Counted from the first letter of the stretch, positions 27,792 to 38,642 are shown. The stretch: DNA of 64,000 nt from Stenotrophomonas aracearum (GCF_031834615.1 NZ_CP115543.1:1747001-1811000), one strand, 5' to 3'. Numbers and translations: made by a program. The notes: generated by a model not told the origin, from the letters alone.

Positions 27792-29083
27792 ATCGTCTGC
27801 ACTGGTCCCAGCTGGATGCCACCGAACAGGCCCAGGCGCTGCAGCGCCCCGTACAGGCCGTGGCCGCGCGTACCCGTGAATCGGTCGCCGCCCTGATCTC
27901 CTCCGTACGCGAAGACGGCGACGCCGCCCTGCGCGAAATCAGCCTGCGCTTCGACGGCGTCGCGCCCGCCTCGTTCGAAGTCAATGACGAAGAATTCGCC
28001 GCCGCCGAACGCGCCGTGCCGGCCGAACTGCGACAGGCCATGATCGACGCCGCCGAGCGCATCCGCCTGTTCCACAAGGCTGGCATGAGCCAGGGCTACG
28101 CGGTCGAAACCGCCCCCGGCGTGCGCTGCGAACGCATGGTCCGGCCGATCGGCCGGGTCGGCCTGTATGTGCCCGCCGGCAGCGCGCCGCTGCCGTCCAC
28201 CGCGCTGATGCTCGGCGTTCCCGCACAGCTGGCCGGATGCCGCGAAGTCGTGCTGTGCACCCCGCCGCGTCGCGACGGAAGTGCCGATCCCGCTGTACTC
28301 GTGGCCGCGCGCCTCACCGGCGTGCACCGCGTGTTCAAGCTCGGCGGCGCCCAGGCCATTGCCGCCATGGCTTACGGCACCGCCAGCGTGCCTGCCTGCG
28401 ACAAGCTGTACGGTCCCGGCAACAGCTACGTGACCGAAGCCAAGCAGCAGGTCGCACAGGACGGCGCCGCCGCCATCGACATGCCCGCCGGTCCTTCCGA
28501 AGTGCTGGTGATTGCCGATGCCGGCGCCAACCCCGCGTTCGTGGCCGCCGACCTGCTCTCCCAGGCCGAACACGGCCCGGACTCGCAGGTACTGCTGCTC
28601 ACCGATGATGCCGCCATGCTGGAGCGCGTCGAAGCACAGGTACAGGCGCAGCTGGCGAAGCTGTCGCGCGCCGACATCGCCGCCCAGGCACTGCAGTCCT
28701 CGCGCCTGATCCTGGTCGACTCCCTCGTCCAGGCCTTCCAGATCAGCAACCGCTACGCGCCCGAACACCTCATCCTGGCCCTGCGCGAACCGCGCGACTG
28801 GCTGGCCCAGGTCGAGGCCGCAGGCTCGGTGTTCCTTGGCGACTACACGCCCGAAGCACTCGGCGACTACTGCAGCGGCACCAACCACGTGCTGCCCACC
28901 GCCGGCGCCGCGCGCGCCTACAGCGGGGTCAGCGTTGCCAGTTTCCAGAACATGATCAGCGTGCAGTCCGCCACTGCGCAGGGCATTGCCGCCATCGGAA
29001 ACTGCGCGCGCGTGCTGGCCCGTGCCGAAGGCCTGGATGCGCACGAAAACGCCGTAGCCCTGCGCATGGAGAGCGTCGCATGA
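27788..29083 (+). CDS. hisD: Histidinol dehydrogenase
   Basis: HisD performs the last two NAD-linked oxidations from histidinol to histidine. The 431-residue protein starts at ATG 27788, overlapping hisG by 4 bases. Visible motifs are [30 protein letters not shown] [49 protein letters not shown] with zinc-ligand Gln and His, and the C-terminal [19 protein letters not shown]. Length and order match the family. Confidence 0.96.
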   Translation: MNRLHWSQLDATEQAQALQRPVQAVAARTRESVAALISSVREDGDAALREISLRFDGVAPASFEVNDEEFAAAERAVPAELRQAMIDAAERIRLFHKAGMSQGYAVETAPGVRCERMVRPIGRVGLYVPAGSAPLPSTALMLGVPAQLAGCREVVLCTPPRRDGSADPAVLVAARLTGVHRVFKLGGAQAIAAMAYGTASVPACDKLYGPGNSYVTEAKQQVAQDGAAAIDMPAGPSEVLVIADAGANPAFVAADLLSQAEHGPDSQVLLLTDDAAMLERVEAQVQAQLAKLSRADIAAQALQSSRLILVDSLVQAFQISNRYAPEHLILALREPRDWLAQVEAAGSVFLGDYTPEALGDYCSGTNHVLPTAGAARAYSGVSVASFQNMISVQSATAQGIAAIGNCARVLARAEGLDAHENAVALRMESVA

Positions 29084-30168
29084 GCGCCGACACCGTGCTT
29101 TCGCTGGTGCGCGACGACCTGCGCGCATTCGCCGGTTATTCCTCTGCGCGCAGCAGCGCGCTGGTCGGCGATGTCTGGCTCAATGCCAACGAATCGGCCT
29201 GGTCCAACCCGGCCGACGCGCAGGGCATCGCACGGCGCTATCCCGAACCCCAGCCGCAGGCCCTGCGCACGCAGCTCGCCGCGCTGTATGGCTGCAGCGC
29301 AGACCAGCTGCTGATCGGGCGCGGCAGTGACGAAGCCATCGACCTGCTGGTGCGCGCCCTGTGCCAGCCCGGCCGCGACGCGGTACTGGTCACCCCACCG
29401 GTGTTCGGCATGTACGCGGTCTGCGCACGCCTGCAGAACGCGCCGCTGCTGGAGGTCCCGCTGCGCGACAGCGGCGACGCACTGGTCGCCGACATCGACG
29501 CCATCATTGCGGCCGCGTTGTCAGGCAACGCCAAGCTGGTATTCCTGTGCACGCCCTCGAATCCGGCCGGCAGCAGCATTGCATTGAACGACATCGAGCG
29601 CGTCGCCCAGGCGCTGGAGGGCAGGGCACTGGTGGTGGTTGACGAGGCCTACGGCGAGTACGCCGACCAGGCGTCTGCGGCCACCCTGCTGTCCCGCTAC
29701 AACAACGTGGCGGTGCTGCGCACCCTGTCCAAGGCGCATGCGTTGGCCGCCGCCCGTATCGGCACCCTGATCGCGGCGCCGACCCTGATCCAGGTGCTGC
29801 GCCGTTGCCAGGCGCCGTACCCGGTGCCCGCGCCGTGCACCGCGCTGGCGCTGGCCGCGCTCGACTCCGATGCGCTGGCCGTGACCGACGCGCGCGTGGC
29901 GCAGGTCAAGGCCGAGCGTGACCGTCTGTACCAGGCCCTGCAGCAGGCCCCCGGCGTGCTGCGCGCCTATCCCTCGCACGGCAACTACCTGCTGGTCCGT
30001 TTCGACGACGCACAGGCCGCCTTCGACGCGCTGCTGGCGGCCGGCGTGGTGGTCCGCGACCAGCGCGCCGCCCCGCAACTGCACGACGCACTGCGCATCA
30101 CCATTGGCAGCCCGGAACAGAACGACCGCGTGCTCCAGGTACTTACCGCCCGGAGGGCCGCCGCATGA
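29080..30168 (+). CDS. hisC: Histidinol-phosphate aminotransferase
   Basis: PLP-dependent class II aminotransferase of 362 residues converting imidazole acetol phosphate to histidinol phosphate. It shows [30 protein letters not shown] near residues 79-96, [24 protein letters not shown], and the PLP lysine in [19 protein letters not shown]. It overlaps hisD and hisB by 4 bases each, consistent with strict translational coupling along the operon. Confidence 0.95.
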   Translation: MSADTVLSLVRDDLRAFAGYSSARSSALVGDVWLNANESAWSNPADAQGIARRYPEPQPQALRTQLAALYGCSADQLLIGRGSDEAIDLLVRALCQPGRDAVLVTPPVFGMYAVCARLQNAPLLEVPLRDSGDALVADIDAIIAAALSGNAKLVFLCTPSNPAGSSIALNDIERVAQALEGRALVVVDEAYGEYADQASAATLLSRYNNVAVLRTLSKAHALAAARIGTLIAAPTLIQVLRRCQAPYPVPAPCTALALAALDSDALAVTDARVAQVKAERDRLYQALQQAPGVLRAYPSHGNYLLVRFDDAQAAFDALLAAGVVVRDQRAAPQLHDALRITIGSPEQNDRVLQVLTARRAAA

Positions 30169-31238
30169 CCCCGATCCTGTTCGTCGACCGCGACGGCACC
30201 CTCATCGAAGAGCCCGCCGACTTCCAGATCGACGCCTACGAGAAGATCCGCTTCGTGCGCGATGTGATCCCGGCGATGCTCAGGCTGCGCGATGCCGGCT
30301 ACCAGTTCGTCATCGTCAGCAACCAGGACGGGCTCGGCAGCGAAGGCTATCCGCAGGCGTCCTTCGATGGTCCCAACGACCTGATGCTGCAGATCTTCGC
30401 CAGCCAGGGCATCGTGTTCCGTGACGTGCTCATCGACGGCACCTGGCCGCACGACAACGCGCCTACCCGCAAACCCGGCATCGGCATGATGCTGCCGTAC
30501 CTGCAGGACCGCAGCATCGACTGGGCGCGCTCGGCCATGGTCGGCGACCGTCCCACCGACATCCAGTTCGCGCAGAACATGAACATCCGCGGTTTCCAGT
30601 TGCGTACCGAGCAGTTCGGTGGTGACTGGGACTGGAACGGCATCGCCCACGAGCTGGCCGATGCGCCGCGCCGCGCCACCGTGCAGCGCAATACGAAAGA
30701 AACCCGCATCCGCGTGGATGTGGACCTCGACCGTACCGCCGAACCGCAGACCCACACCGGCCTGCCGTTCTTCGACCACATGCTGGAGCAGATCGGCAAG
30801 CACGGCGGCTTCTCGCTGAGCGTGCAGGCCGAGGGCGACCTGCATATCGACGAACACCACACCATCGAAGACACCGGCCTGGCGCTGGGCCAGGCGCTGC
30901 GTGAAGCACTGGGCGACAAGCGCGGTATCGGCCGCTACGGCTTCACCCTGCCGATGGACGAGACCCTGGCCAGCGCCGCGCTGGACTTCAGCGGCCGTCC
31001 GTACTTTGTGTTCGAAGGCGAGTTCAAGCGCGAGCGCGTCGGCGACATGCCGACCGAGCTGGTGCCGCATTTCTTCCGTTCGCTGTGCGATGCCTCGGGG
31101 TTGAACCTGCACCTGAGCGTGCGCGGCGACAACGACCACCACAAGGTCGAAGCCTGCTTCAAGGCGCTGGCCCGGGCCCTGCGCCAGGCCCTGCCGCGCC
31201 AGGGCACCGCCCTGCCCAGTACCAAGGGGGCGCTGTGA
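30165..31238 (+). CDS. hisB: Bifunctional histidinol-phosphatase / imidazoleglycerol-phosphate dehydratase
   Basis: A fusion of 357 residues. The N-terminal HAD phosphatase ([12 protein letters not shown] at about 5-16, [30 protein letters not shown]) removes phosphate from histidinol phosphate. The C-terminal dehydratase (from about 180: [68 protein letters not shown]) forms imidazole acetol phosphate. The fused form is typical of gammaproteobacteria. The start overlaps hisC by 4 bases. Confidence 0.96.
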   Translation: MTPILFVDRDGTLIEEPADFQIDAYEKIRFVRDVIPAMLRLRDAGYQFVIVSNQDGLGSEGYPQASFDGPNDLMLQIFASQGIVFRDVLIDGTWPHDNAPTRKPGIGMMLPYLQDRSIDWARSAMVGDRPTDIQFAQNMNIRGFQLRTEQFGGDWDWNGIAHELADAPRRATVQRNTKETRIRVDVDLDRTAEPQTHTGLPFFDHMLEQIGKHGGFSLSVQAEGDLHIDEHHTIEDTGLALGQALREALGDKRGIGRYGFTLPMDETLASAALDFSGRPYFVFEGEFKRERVGDMPTELVPHFFRSLCDASGLNLHLSVRGDNDHHKVEACFKALARALRQALPRQGTALPSTKGAL

Positions 31239-31837
31239 CCGACGTTGCCCTGATCGATGCCGGCGGTGCCAACCTGGGTTCGGTCCGCTACGCGCTGGAG
31301 CGGCTGGGCGCGAACGTGCAGCTGGTGCGCGACGCGGATGGCCTGCGCGACGCACGCCGGGTGATCCTGCCGGGCGTGGGTGCGGCGAAGCCGGCGATGC
31401 AGCGCCTGCACGCACAAGGGCTGGTCGAACCGCTGCGGCGCCTGCAGGTGCCGCTGATGGGCATCTGTTTGGGCATGCAGCTGCTGTTCGAGCATTCCGA
31501 GGAAGCCGGGGTGGAAACGCTCGGCCTGATCCCCGGCACGGTGCGCAAACTGGTGCCGGCCATTGGCATCCGCGTGCCACACATGGGCTGGAACCGGCTG
31601 CTGCCGTTGAAGCCGTCGGTGCTGCTGCGCGACATCCCCGCGCGTGCCAGCGCCTACTTCGTGCACAGCTATGCCGCGCCGCTCAACGCCCACACCGTGG
31701 CCGCCTGCGACCACGGCGGTCTGTTCACCGCGATGGTGGAGCAGGGCCGGTACTTCGGTGCCCAGTTCCACCCCGAGCGTTCCGGCGACACCGGCGCGCT
31801 GATGTTGCGCAATTTCCTTGAGGACACCGCTGTATGA
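31235..31837 (+). CDS. hisH: Imidazole glycerol phosphate synthase, glutaminase subunit HisH
   Basis: HisH is a class I glutamine amidotransferase that feeds ammonia to HisF. The 200-residue protein starts at GTG 31235, overlapping hisB by 4 bases. It has [21 protein letters not shown], the nucleophile cysteine in [13 protein letters not shown] (about residue 77), HMGWNRL, and the His-Glu pair in [12 protein letters not shown]. The missing Asn in the usual IDYGMGN-type start (here IDAGGANLG) is a common variant. Confidence 0.95.
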   Translation: MTDVALIDAGGANLGSVRYALERLGANVQLVRDADGLRDARRVILPGVGAAKPAMQRLHAQGLVEPLRRLQVPLMGICLGMQLLFEHSEEAGVETLGLIPGTVRKLVPAIGIRVPHMGWNRLLPLKPSVLLRDIPARASAYFVHSYAAPLNAHTVAACDHGGLFTAMVEQGRYFGAQFHPERSGDTGALMLRNFLEDTAV

Positions 31838-32568
31838 GTTTCATCGTCTACCCCGCGCTGGATATCCGTGGCGGCCGCGTGGTGCGGCTGCGCCAGGGCG
31901 ACTACGCGCAGGAAACCCACTACGGCGACGACCCGCTGCCGCGTGCCCGGGCCTTTGAGGCGCAGGGCGCACGCTGGATGCACCTGGTCGACCTCGACGC
32001 CGCACGCGCCGGCGGGTACACGCTGGCACCGCTGCTGGCAGCGATCCGCGCCAACACCGGCCTGCAGGTGCAGACCGGTGGCGGCGTCCGTGGCCGCGAC
32101 GATGTGGCGCGCATCCTCGATGCCGGCGCCAGCCGCGTGGTGGTCGGCTCGCTGGCGGTGCGCGAACCGGAGCAGGTGATCGGTTGGCTGGCAGCGTTCG
32201 GCGCCGAGCGCATCACCATCGCGCTGGATGCGCGCCAGGACGCCGACGGCGAATGGCAGCTGCCGGTACACGGCTGGACCGAAAACGCCGGGGTGACCCT
32301 GGACGCACTCGCCGAGCGCTACGCGCAGGCCGGCCTACGCCACCTGCTGTGCACCGACATCGCCCGCGACGGCATGCTGGCCGGGCCGAACCTGGAGCTG
32401 TACCGGCACCTCACCGCGCGCCTGCCGGGCGTGGCGGTCCAGGCCTCCGGTGGCGTGCGCGACGTGGCCGACGTGGCTGCCGCGCGCGCTGCGGGCTGTG
32501 CCGGTGCGGTGCTGGGCAAGGCCCTGCTCGAACAGCGCATGGACCTGGGCGAGGCGCTGGCATGTTGA
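31834..32568 (+). CDS. hisA: Phosphoribosylformimino-5-aminoimidazole carboxamide ribotide isomerase
   Basis: HisA is a TIM-barrel isomerase catalysing the ProFAR to PRFAR step. The 244-residue protein has [18 protein letters not shown] at the N-terminus with the catalytic Asp, [30 protein letters not shown], a phosphate motif [11 protein letters not shown], and a second half with [19 protein letters not shown] and [12 protein letters not shown]. It overlaps hisH by 4 bases and hisF by 7. Confidence 0.95.
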   Translation: MSFIVYPALDIRGGRVVRLRQGDYAQETHYGDDPLPRARAFEAQGARWMHLVDLDAARAGGYTLAPLLAAIRANTGLQVQTGGGVRGRDDVARILDAGASRVVVGSLAVREPEQVIGWLAAFGAERITIALDARQDADGEWQLPVHGWTENAGVTLDALAERYAQAGLRHLLCTDIARDGMLAGPNLELYRHLTARLPGVAVQASGGVRDVADVAAARAAGCAGAVLGKALLEQRMDLGEALAC

Positions 32569-33338
32569 GCCGCCGCATCATTCCCTGCCTGGACGTGCGC
32601 GATGGCCGCGTGGTCAAGGGCGTGCGCTTCCGCGACCACGTGGACATGGGCGACATCGTCGAGCTGTCGCAGCGTTACCGCGACCAGGGTGCCGACGAAC
32701 TGGTGTTCTACGACATCGGCGCCAGTCCGGAGGCGCGTTCGGTGGATGTGGCCTGGATCGAGCGCATCGCGCGCCTGATCGACATTCCGTTCTGCGTGGC
32801 CGGTGGCATCGACAGCGTCGAGACCGCACGCCGCGTGCTGTTTGCCGGTGCCGACAAGATCTCGATCAACTCCCCGGCGCTGGGTCGGCCGGAGCTGATC
32901 ACCGAGTTGGCCGACGAGTTCGGCGTGCAATGCGTGGTGGTCGGCATCGACTCGGTGCGCGAAGCCGACGGGCAGTGGCGGGTGCGCCGTTTCAGCGGCG
33001 ACCCGGACAAGACCCAGGCCGTCGCGGTGCGCACGCTGGACTGGGTGCGCGAAGTGCAGCGCCGGGGTGCCGGCGAGATCGTGCTGAACTGCATGGACAG
33101 TGACGGCGTGCGCCGTGGCTACGACGTCGAGCAGCTGCGCCAGGCGCGCGACGCCTGCCACGTGCCCCTGATCGCCTCCGGCGGCGCCGGCGAGATGCAG
33201 CACTTCGCCGATGTGTTCGACCAGGCCGATGTCGACGGCGCGCTCGCCGCCAGCGTCTTCCACAGCGGCGCCATCGCCATTCCCGCGCTGAAACAGTTCC
33301 TGCGCACGCAGCAGATCGAGGTTCGAGATGTCTATTGA
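32562..33338 (+). CDS. hisF: Imidazole glycerol phosphate synthase, cyclase subunit HisF
   Basis: HisF uses ammonia from HisH to convert PRFAR to IGP and AICAR. The 258-residue TIM barrel starts at ATG 32562, within the end of hisA. It has [18 protein letters not shown] with the catalytic Asp, [43 protein letters not shown] with the second catalytic Asp, and [18 protein letters not shown]. It overlaps hisI by 11 bases. Confidence 0.96.
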   Translation: MLSRRIIPCLDVRDGRVVKGVRFRDHVDMGDIVELSQRYRDQGADELVFYDIGASPEARSVDVAWIERIARLIDIPFCVAGGIDSVETARRVLFAGADKISINSPALGRPELITELADEFGVQCVVVGIDSVREADGQWRVRRFSGDPDKTQAVAVRTLDWVREVQRRGAGEIVLNCMDSDGVRRGYDVEQLRQARDACHVPLIASGGAGEMQHFADVFDQADVDGALAASVFHSGAIAIPALKQFLRTQQIEVRDVY

Positions 33339-33951
33339 AGTGTTGCCCTCCCGCGAGGCCCTGGACACCCTGGACTGGGCCAAGGGCGACGGCCTGTTGC
33401 CGGTGGTGGTGCAGGACGCCGACAGCCTGGCAGTACTGATGCTGGGCTACGCCACTGCCGAGTCGCTGGCGTTGACCCTGGAAACCGGGCACATGACCTT
33501 CTACAGCCGCAGCAAACAGCGGCTGTGGACCAAGGGCGAGTCGTCCGGCAACGTGCTGGCGGTGGTGGCGGTGCGCGTGGACTGCGACCGCGACACCCTG
33601 CTGGTCACTGCGCGTCCGGCCGGGCCGACCTGCCACACCGGCAGCGAAAGCTGCTTCGCACAGGCGCCGGGCAACTTCCTGGGGCAACTGGACGCACTGG
33701 TGCGCGAGCGCGAACAACAGCGCCCGGCCAACAGCTACACCACCTCGCTGTTCGAGCAGGGCATCCGCCGGATCGCGCAGAAGGTGGGCGAGGAAGGCGT
33801 GGAAACCGCGCTGGCCGGCGTGGTCCAGGACGATGCCGCGTTGCTGGGGGAGTCGGCCGACCTGCTGTTCCACCTGACCGTGCTGCTGCGCGCCCGTGGC
33901 CTGTCGCTGCAGGACGCGGTCGAGGTGCTGGTGGCCCGCCACGCGAAATGA
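33328..33951 (+). CDS. hisI: Bifunctional phosphoribosyl-AMP cyclohydrolase / phosphoribosyl-ATP pyrophosphatase
   Basis: The last gene of the operon encodes a 207-residue fusion. The N-terminal cyclohydrolase has [40 protein letters not shown] and CFAQ with metal-binding residues. The C-terminal pyrophosphatase has QEGIRRIAQ-type [20 protein letters not shown] and [19 protein letters not shown]. Together they perform steps two and three of the pathway. It overlaps hisF. An 89-base gap with a short GC palindrome separates it from the phosphoesterase gene. Confidence 0.95.
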   Translation: MSIEVLPSREALDTLDWAKGDGLLPVVVQDADSLAVLMLGYATAESLALTLETGHMTFYSRSKQRLWTKGESSGNVLAVVAVRVDCDRDTLLVTARPAGPTCHTGSESCFAQAPGNFLGQLDALVREREQQRPANSYTTSLFEQGIRRIAQKVGEEGVETALAGVVQDDAALLGESADLLFHLTVLLRARGLSLQDAVEVLVARHAK

Positions 33952-34040
33952 GTGCGGCGGCCGCCATTTAACGCGGCTGAAACGGACCACCAGCGATGAT
34001 GTGCGGCTTTACACTTGCCAACCTCCTACGGAACGCCTCG

Positions 34041-35639
34041 ATGACCCGCACTGCTGCCTGGCTGGCCTGCCTGCTGTTGATGTCCGCACCTGCCTGGGCC
34101 AGCGAGGCCACCGTGACCGGCAAGGTCTACCAGGAGCGCGACGGCAAGCCCGGCCGTGGTCCCACCGACCCGGCGCTGGCGGGGGTGCAGGTCTCCAACG
34201 GCGAGGCGATCGTGCGCACCGCCGCCGACGGCAGCTACAGCCTGCCGATCCGCGACGGCCAGACCGTGTTCGTGATCAAGCCCGACGAGTTCCAGTTCCC
34301 GGTCGCGGCCAATGGCATGCCCAGCTACTGGCGGCACTACGCGCCGCAGGGCTCGCCGCGACTGAAGTACGACGGCATCGCCGCCACCGGCGGCAACGTG
34401 CGCAACTGGGACTTCGCGCTGGAGCCGGCCAAGGACGCCGACGCCGCGCGTTCCGGCTTTGAAATGCTGGTGTTCACCGACTCCCAGACCGCCAGCCGCC
34501 AGGACGTGGGCTACTACCACCGTGCCATCGTCGAGCCGATCATCGGCAAGCACCCGGCGCGCCTGGGCACCACGCTGGGCGACATCGTCAACGACGACCT
34601 CTCCCTGTATCCGGAGATCAACAAGGCCACCGCGCAGCTGCAGGTGCCGTGGTTCCATGTGCCGGGCAACCACGACCTGGACATGGATGCCGGCGACGAC
34701 CGCCATTCGCTGGACAGCTGGCGTGCGGTGTATGGCCCGGACACCTACGCGGTGGAGGAGGGCGGCGCCAGTTTCGTGTTCCTCGATGACGTGGTCTATG
34801 ACCCGACCGCCAAGCCGAAGTATGTAGGCGGCCTGCGCCCGGACCAGTTCACCTTCCTGGCCAACTACCTCAAGGGCCTGCCGCGCGACCGCCTGCTGGT
34901 GCTGGGCATGCACATCCCGCTGTTCGATGCCGCACCCGGCCGCGAAACCTTCCGACACGCCGACCGCACGCGCCTGTTCGCGCTGCTCAAGGATTTCCCG
35001 CACGTGCTGGTGCTCAGCGGCCACAGCCATACCCAGCAGCATTACTACCACGGCGAAGCCGAAGGCTGGAACGGCAGCCGGCCGCTGCACGAGTACAACG
35101 TGGGAGCGGCCTGTGGCGCGTTCTGGTCGGGTGTAAAGGACAGTGCCGGCATTCCCGATGCCACCATGAGCGACGGCACCCCGAACGGCTATGCGGTGCT
35201 CTCGGTGCAGCCGGGCGGCGAGTACGGCCTGCGCTACTACGTCGCCCGCGCGCCGGACGACTACCAGATCGCGCTGCATGCGCCGAAAGTGCTGCGCAAG
35301 GGCGCCTACCCGGCCTGGGGTGTGTTCGCCAATGTGTTCATGGGCCAGGCCGACACGGTGGTGGAGTTCCGCGTGGATGACGGCACGTGGCAGCCGATGA
35401 AGCGGGTGGAGCAGCCGGATCCGCGCGTGCTGCTCGAGAACGTTGCCGACGACACCGCAGAGCGCCTGCGCGGTTTCGACCGTTCGCCCGAAGCCACTCC
35501 GTCAACCCACCTGTGGCGCGGCGCGCTGCCGACCGACCTGGCCATCGGCGACCACAAGGTGGACGTGCGTGCCGTCCACGCCGACGGCCCCACCGCAAAC
35601 GCCAGCACCACCTACCGCCTGCAGACCGCCAAACCCTGA
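34041..35639 (+). CDS. Secreted calcineurin-like metallophosphoesterase
   Basis: The 532-residue protein has a Sec signal peptide (TAAWLACLLLMSAPAWASEA). Next comes an Ig/carboxypeptidase-regulatory-like N-terminal domain (about 22-125), then a phosphoesterase core and a C-terminal beta-rich domain from about 390. The core shows FTDSQTASRQ (a D-x-Q variant of the first metal motif), LGDIVNDD, FHVPGNHDLDMDAG, VLGMHIPLF, and LSGHSHTQQHYY, the usual two-metal set. The substrate is unknown. ATG 34041 is used because the signal peptide follows directly. It lies alone after the his operon on the same strand. Confidence 0.85.
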   Translation: MTRTAAWLACLLLMSAPAWASEATVTGKVYQERDGKPGRGPTDPALAGVQVSNGEAIVRTAADGSYSLPIRDGQTVFVIKPDEFQFPVAANGMPSYWRHYAPQGSPRLKYDGIAATGGNVRNWDFALEPAKDADAARSGFEMLVFTDSQTASRQDVGYYHRAIVEPIIGKHPARLGTTLGDIVNDDLSLYPEINKATAQLQVPWFHVPGNHDLDMDAGDDRHSLDSWRAVYGPDTYAVEEGGASFVFLDDVVYDPTAKPKYVGGLRPDQFTFLANYLKGLPRDRLLVLGMHIPLFDAAPGRETFRHADRTRLFALLKDFPHVLVLSGHSHTQQHYYHGEAEGWNGSRPLHEYNVGAACGAFWSGVKDSAGIPDATMSDGTPNGYAVLSVQPGGEYGLRYYVARAPDDYQIALHAPKVLRKGAYPAWGVFANVFMGQADTVVEFRVDDGTWQPMKRVEQPDPRVLLENVADDTAERLRGFDRSPEATPSTHLWRGALPTDLAIGDHKVDVRAVHADGPTANASTTYRLQTAKP

Positions 35640-35732
35640 TGCCGCACGCCCGGGTACGGCAAAACAGCTTTGCAAACCCCAGCCGATCACCGAAAATCCG
35701 CCCATGCGATCGAATCAGCCCAAGGCCAGCGA

Positions 35733-36764
35733 GTGAGTGTTGCAACACCGTTTCCGGATAGTCATCCGGCTCAACCGCCACGCCCGGGTTCCCAAGGCGA
35801 CACCCTGATCGTCGCCGACGTCGGCGGCACCTACGCGCGGCTGGCTGTGGCTGAAACGGTGGCCGGCCACGCACCGCGCATCCGCAACCTGCGTCGCTAC
35901 GCCTGTGCGGAATTCGCCAGCCTGGCGAGCATCCTTGCTGCGTTCCGTGCTTCACAGGACAGTGCCCCGGCGACCGCCGTCGTCGCCATCGCCGGCCTGC
36001 TCGAAGGCGACCACCTGGTCAACACCAACCTGCCGTGGCCGGTATCCGTAGCCGCGACGCGCCGCGACGCCGGGCTCGCCTCGCTCGACCTGATCAACGA
36101 TTTCGAAGCCGTGGCCTACGCGATTCCGCACGTCGCCGCCGACACGCTGGTGGCGTTGAACGGCGAATCCGATGCAGGCAGACGTTGGCCGGCACTGGTG
36201 CTGGGCCCGGGCACCGGGCTGGGCGCGGCGCTGCGTTTCGAAGCCGGCGCAGGCGCGGTGCTGGCCAGCGAAGCCGGGCACGCCGCACTCGGTGCGGTCA
36301 CCGCACTCGAACTGCAGGTGCTCCAGCAGATGCTGCAACGCTGGGAACACGTGGACAACGAACGCATCCTGTCCGGCAGCGGGTTGATGAACCTGTATCC
36401 CAGCCTGTGTGCGATCCGTGGCGTGGCACCGCAGTGGACCACCACCGAGGCATTGATCGGCGCCGCACTGGCGGGCGACGACGCGTTGGCCGTGGAAACA
36501 CTGGAGGTGTTCTGCGGCTGGCTGGGCAGCCTGGCCGGCGACCTGGCGGCGACCTTCGGGGCGCGCTCGGTGTACCTGGCCGGTGGCATTTCTGGCCACG
36601 TTGCACGGTTCATCGATGACGGTCACTTCCGCACCCGGTTCCTGGCCAAGGGCGTGATGCGCCGGGTGTTGGAGCAGGTGCCGGTGTGGCGGGTCGAACA
36701 TGGCGAGCTGGGCGTGGTCGGTGCGGCGGTGTGGCACGCCGAGAACCGCCGCGCGGCCGCATAG
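35733..36764 (+). CDS. glk: Glucokinase (Glk family)
   Basis: This ATP-dependent hexokinase of the bacterial Glk family supplies glucose-6-phosphate in the cytoplasm. In 343 residues it shows the phosphate-1 loop LIVADVGGTYARLAVAE, LINDFEAVAYAIP with the catalytic Asp, VLGPGTGLGAALRF, SEAGHAALGAV, LSGSGLMNLYP and AGGISGHVARF. I use GTG 35733, as the family starts about 25 residues before the first strand; an upstream in-frame ATG exists at 35670. It begins the row glk, glycosylasparaginase, cutC, which lies beside the mannoside locus. Confidence 0.9.
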   Translation: MSVATPFPDSHPAQPPRPGSQGDTLIVADVGGTYARLAVAETVAGHAPRIRNLRRYACAEFASLASILAAFRASQDSAPATAVVAIAGLLEGDHLVNTNLPWPVSVAATRRDAGLASLDLINDFEAVAYAIPHVAADTLVALNGESDAGRRWPALVLGPGTGLGAALRFEAGAGAVLASEAGHAALGAVTALELQVLQQMLQRWEHVDNERILSGSGLMNLYPSLCAIRGVAPQWTTTEALIGAALAGDDALAVETLEVFCGWLGSLAGDLAATFGARSVYLAGGISGHVARFIDDGHFRTRFLAKGVMRRVLEQVPVWRVEHGELGVVGAAVWHAENRRAAA

Positions 36765-36788
36765 CATTCCATTCCGGGGGAGCAGCAC

Positions 36789-37787
36789 GTGACAGATCGT
36801 AGGCAGTTTCTCCAGGCCGGTGCATTGGCCGCAGGCGTGATGGCGTTTCCGAAAGTGCAGGCCAGCAGCAACGGTCGTGCCCGGGTAGTCTCCACCTGGG
36901 ACTTCGGTGTGGGTGCCAACCAGGCCGCGTGGAAGGTGCTGTCGGCCGGTGGCAGCGCGCTGGACGCAGTGGAAACCGGTGCACGCTGGGCTGAAAGCGA
37001 GTTGTGCAATCCGACGGTGGGCCGCTGCGGCAATCCAGACCGCGACGGTGTGCTCAGCCTGGATGCCAGCATCATGGCCGGCGACGGTCGCTGTGGCTCG
37101 GTGGCAGCGCTGACCGACATCCTGCATCCGGTCTCGGTCGCCCGCAAAGTGATGGAACAGACCCCGCATGTGATGCTGGTAGGCGAAGGCGCGCAGCAGT
37201 TCGCCGTGCAGCAGGGTTTCCCGCGCGAGAAACTGCTGACCCCCGCCGCGGAAAAGGCGTGGCGCGAATGGTTGAAGACGGCGCAGTACACGCCGGAGAT
37301 CAATGCCGAGCGGCGCACGCGCCCGGGTGACAGCAGCAACCACGACACGCTGGGCATGCTGGCCATCGACGCGCACGGCCAGCTGGCCGGTGCCTGCACC
37401 ACCAGCGGCATGGCCTGGAAGCTGCACGGGCGGGTCGGCGACAGCCCGATCATCGGCGCAGGCCTGTACGTAGACAACGAAGTAGGTGCGGCCACCGCGT
37501 CGGGCGTCGGCGAGGAAATGATCCGCAACGCGGCCTCGTTCCTGGTGGTGGAACTGATGCGCCAGGGCCGTTCCCCGGCCGAGGCCTGCCGCGAGGCCAT
37601 CGCGCGCGTGGTGCGCAAGCGCCCCGAGGCGAGCAAGACGCTGCAGGTGTGTTTCCTGGCGCTGGACCGCAACGGCGAAGTCGGCGCGTACGCGCTCCAT
37701 CGCGGTTTCGTCTACGCGGTCTGCGACAAGGACCGCCAGGACGACCTGCGCGACTCGGCGTCGGTCTATACCACCGGGCAGACCTGA
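36789..37787 (+). CDS. N4-(beta-N-acetylglucosaminyl)-L-asparaginase
   Basis: This Ntn-hydrolase splits GlcNAc-Asn, the last linkage of N-glycoproteins, into aspartate and 1-amino-GlcNAc. The 332-residue protein starts at GTG 36789 and opens with DRRQFLQAGALAAGVMAF, a Tat-type twin-arginine signal. The autocleavage and nucleophile threonine is about residue 187 in SSNHDTLGMLAID. CTTSGMAWKLHGRVGDSPI and GAGLYVDNEVGAATASGVGE are diagnostic of glycosylasparaginases as opposed to isoaspartyl peptidases. It follows glk by 24 bases and overlaps cutC by 1 base. With GH92 and GH2 mannosidases nearby it suggests N-glycan breakdown. Confidence 0.9.
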   Translation: MTDRRQFLQAGALAAGVMAFPKVQASSNGRARVVSTWDFGVGANQAAWKVLSAGGSALDAVETGARWAESELCNPTVGRCGNPDRDGVLSLDASIMAGDGRCGSVAALTDILHPVSVARKVMEQTPHVMLVGEGAQQFAVQQGFPREKLLTPAAEKAWREWLKTAQYTPEINAERRTRPGDSSNHDTLGMLAIDAHGQLAGACTTSGMAWKLHGRVGDSPIIGAGLYVDNEVGAATASGVGEEMIRNAASFLVVELMRQGRSPAEACREAIARVVRKRPEASKTLQVCFLALDRNGEVGAYALHRGFVYAVCDKDRQDDLRDSASVYTTGQT

Positions 37788-38527
37788 TGGCCGCCCGCCA
37801 CGTGCTGGAGATCGCCTCGAACTCGGTGGCCTCGGCACTGGCCGCGCAGGCCGGCGGCGCGGATCGGGTCGAGCTGTTCGACAACCTGGGTGAGGGCGGC
37901 ACCACACCGTCTTACGCGAGCATCGCCATCGCGCGTGAGCGTCTGCGCATTCCATTGTTCGTGTTGATCCGGCCGCGACCGGGCGATTTTCACTACGACG
38001 CGCTGGAAACAGAGCTCATGCTCCGCGATATCGCGAATTGCCGGCAGCTGGGCTGCGACGGCGTCGTGATCGGGGCGTTGGACGCGGACGGCACCGTGGA
38101 CATGCCGCTGTGCCGCGAACTGGTGGCCGCAGCCGGTCCACTGGGCATCACGTTTCACCGTGCCTTCGATGCCGCGCGTGACCTGCCCGAAGCGTTGGAG
38201 CAGGTAGTCGAGCTGGGGTGTCAGCGCGTATTGAGCTCTGGTGGGAAGGCCAGCGCAGGGCAGGGCGGCGAAATGCTGGCCCGGCTAGTTGCGCGGGCCG
38301 GTAATCGATTGTCGGTGATGGCCGGTGCGGGCATCACGCCGGACAACATCGCCGCGATTGCGTCTGCCACGGGTTGCCGGGAGCTGCATGCGTCTGCGAA
38401 GGCGGAGCGCGTTTCGGGCATGCGGTTCCGCAATGCCGATCTTCGCGGGTTGGACAACGATTGGGTGCAGACCGACGCCGCGACGGTGGCGACATTGCGT
38501 TTCGCCCTGGATCTGGCGGTGCGGTGA
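37787..38527 (+). CDS. cutC: CutC family protein
   Basis: The 246-residue TIM-barrel protein matches CutC: VLEIASNSVASALAAQAGGA, DRVELFDNLGEGGTTPSY, VLIRPRPGDFHYD, GCDGVVIGALDADGTVDMP, ITFHRAFDAARDLPEAL, RVLSSGGKASA, VMAGAGITPDNI and ELHASAKA. CutC is named for copper homeostasis, but its biochemical activity is not established. The start overlaps the glycosylasparaginase stop by 1 base, so translation is coupled to a glycan-processing enzyme rather than to any copper gene. It converges with the TonB receptor gene. Confidence 0.9.
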   Translation: MAARHVLEIASNSVASALAAQAGGADRVELFDNLGEGGTTPSYASIAIARERLRIPLFVLIRPRPGDFHYDALETELMLRDIANCRQLGCDGVVIGALDADGTVDMPLCRELVAAAGPLGITFHRAFDAARDLPEALEQVVELGCQRVLSSGGKASAGQGGEMLARLVARAGNRLSVMAGAGITPDNIAAIASATGCRELHASAKAERVSGMRFRNADLRGLDNDWVQTDAATVATLRFALDLAVR

Positions 38528-38560
38528 GTTGGCGCTGACACGCATGGGGTGTCACGACGC

Positions 38561-38599
38561 AAAAAAAACGACAGCCATCTGTACCAGCCTGACTGTCGT
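38561..38599 (-). terminator. Rho-independent terminator of the TonB-dependent receptor gene
   Basis: On the minus strand ACGACAG (38593-38599) pairs with CTGTCGT (38568-38574) and is followed by eight T residues (38568-38561). A second hairpin GCCCTCGCC/GGCGAGGGC (38611-38633) lies between it and the receptor stop. Confidence 0.8.
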
Positions 38600-38642
38600 G
38601 GAGGAACGTTGCCCTCGCCGGTAAGGCGAGGGCAGGTAGTGC

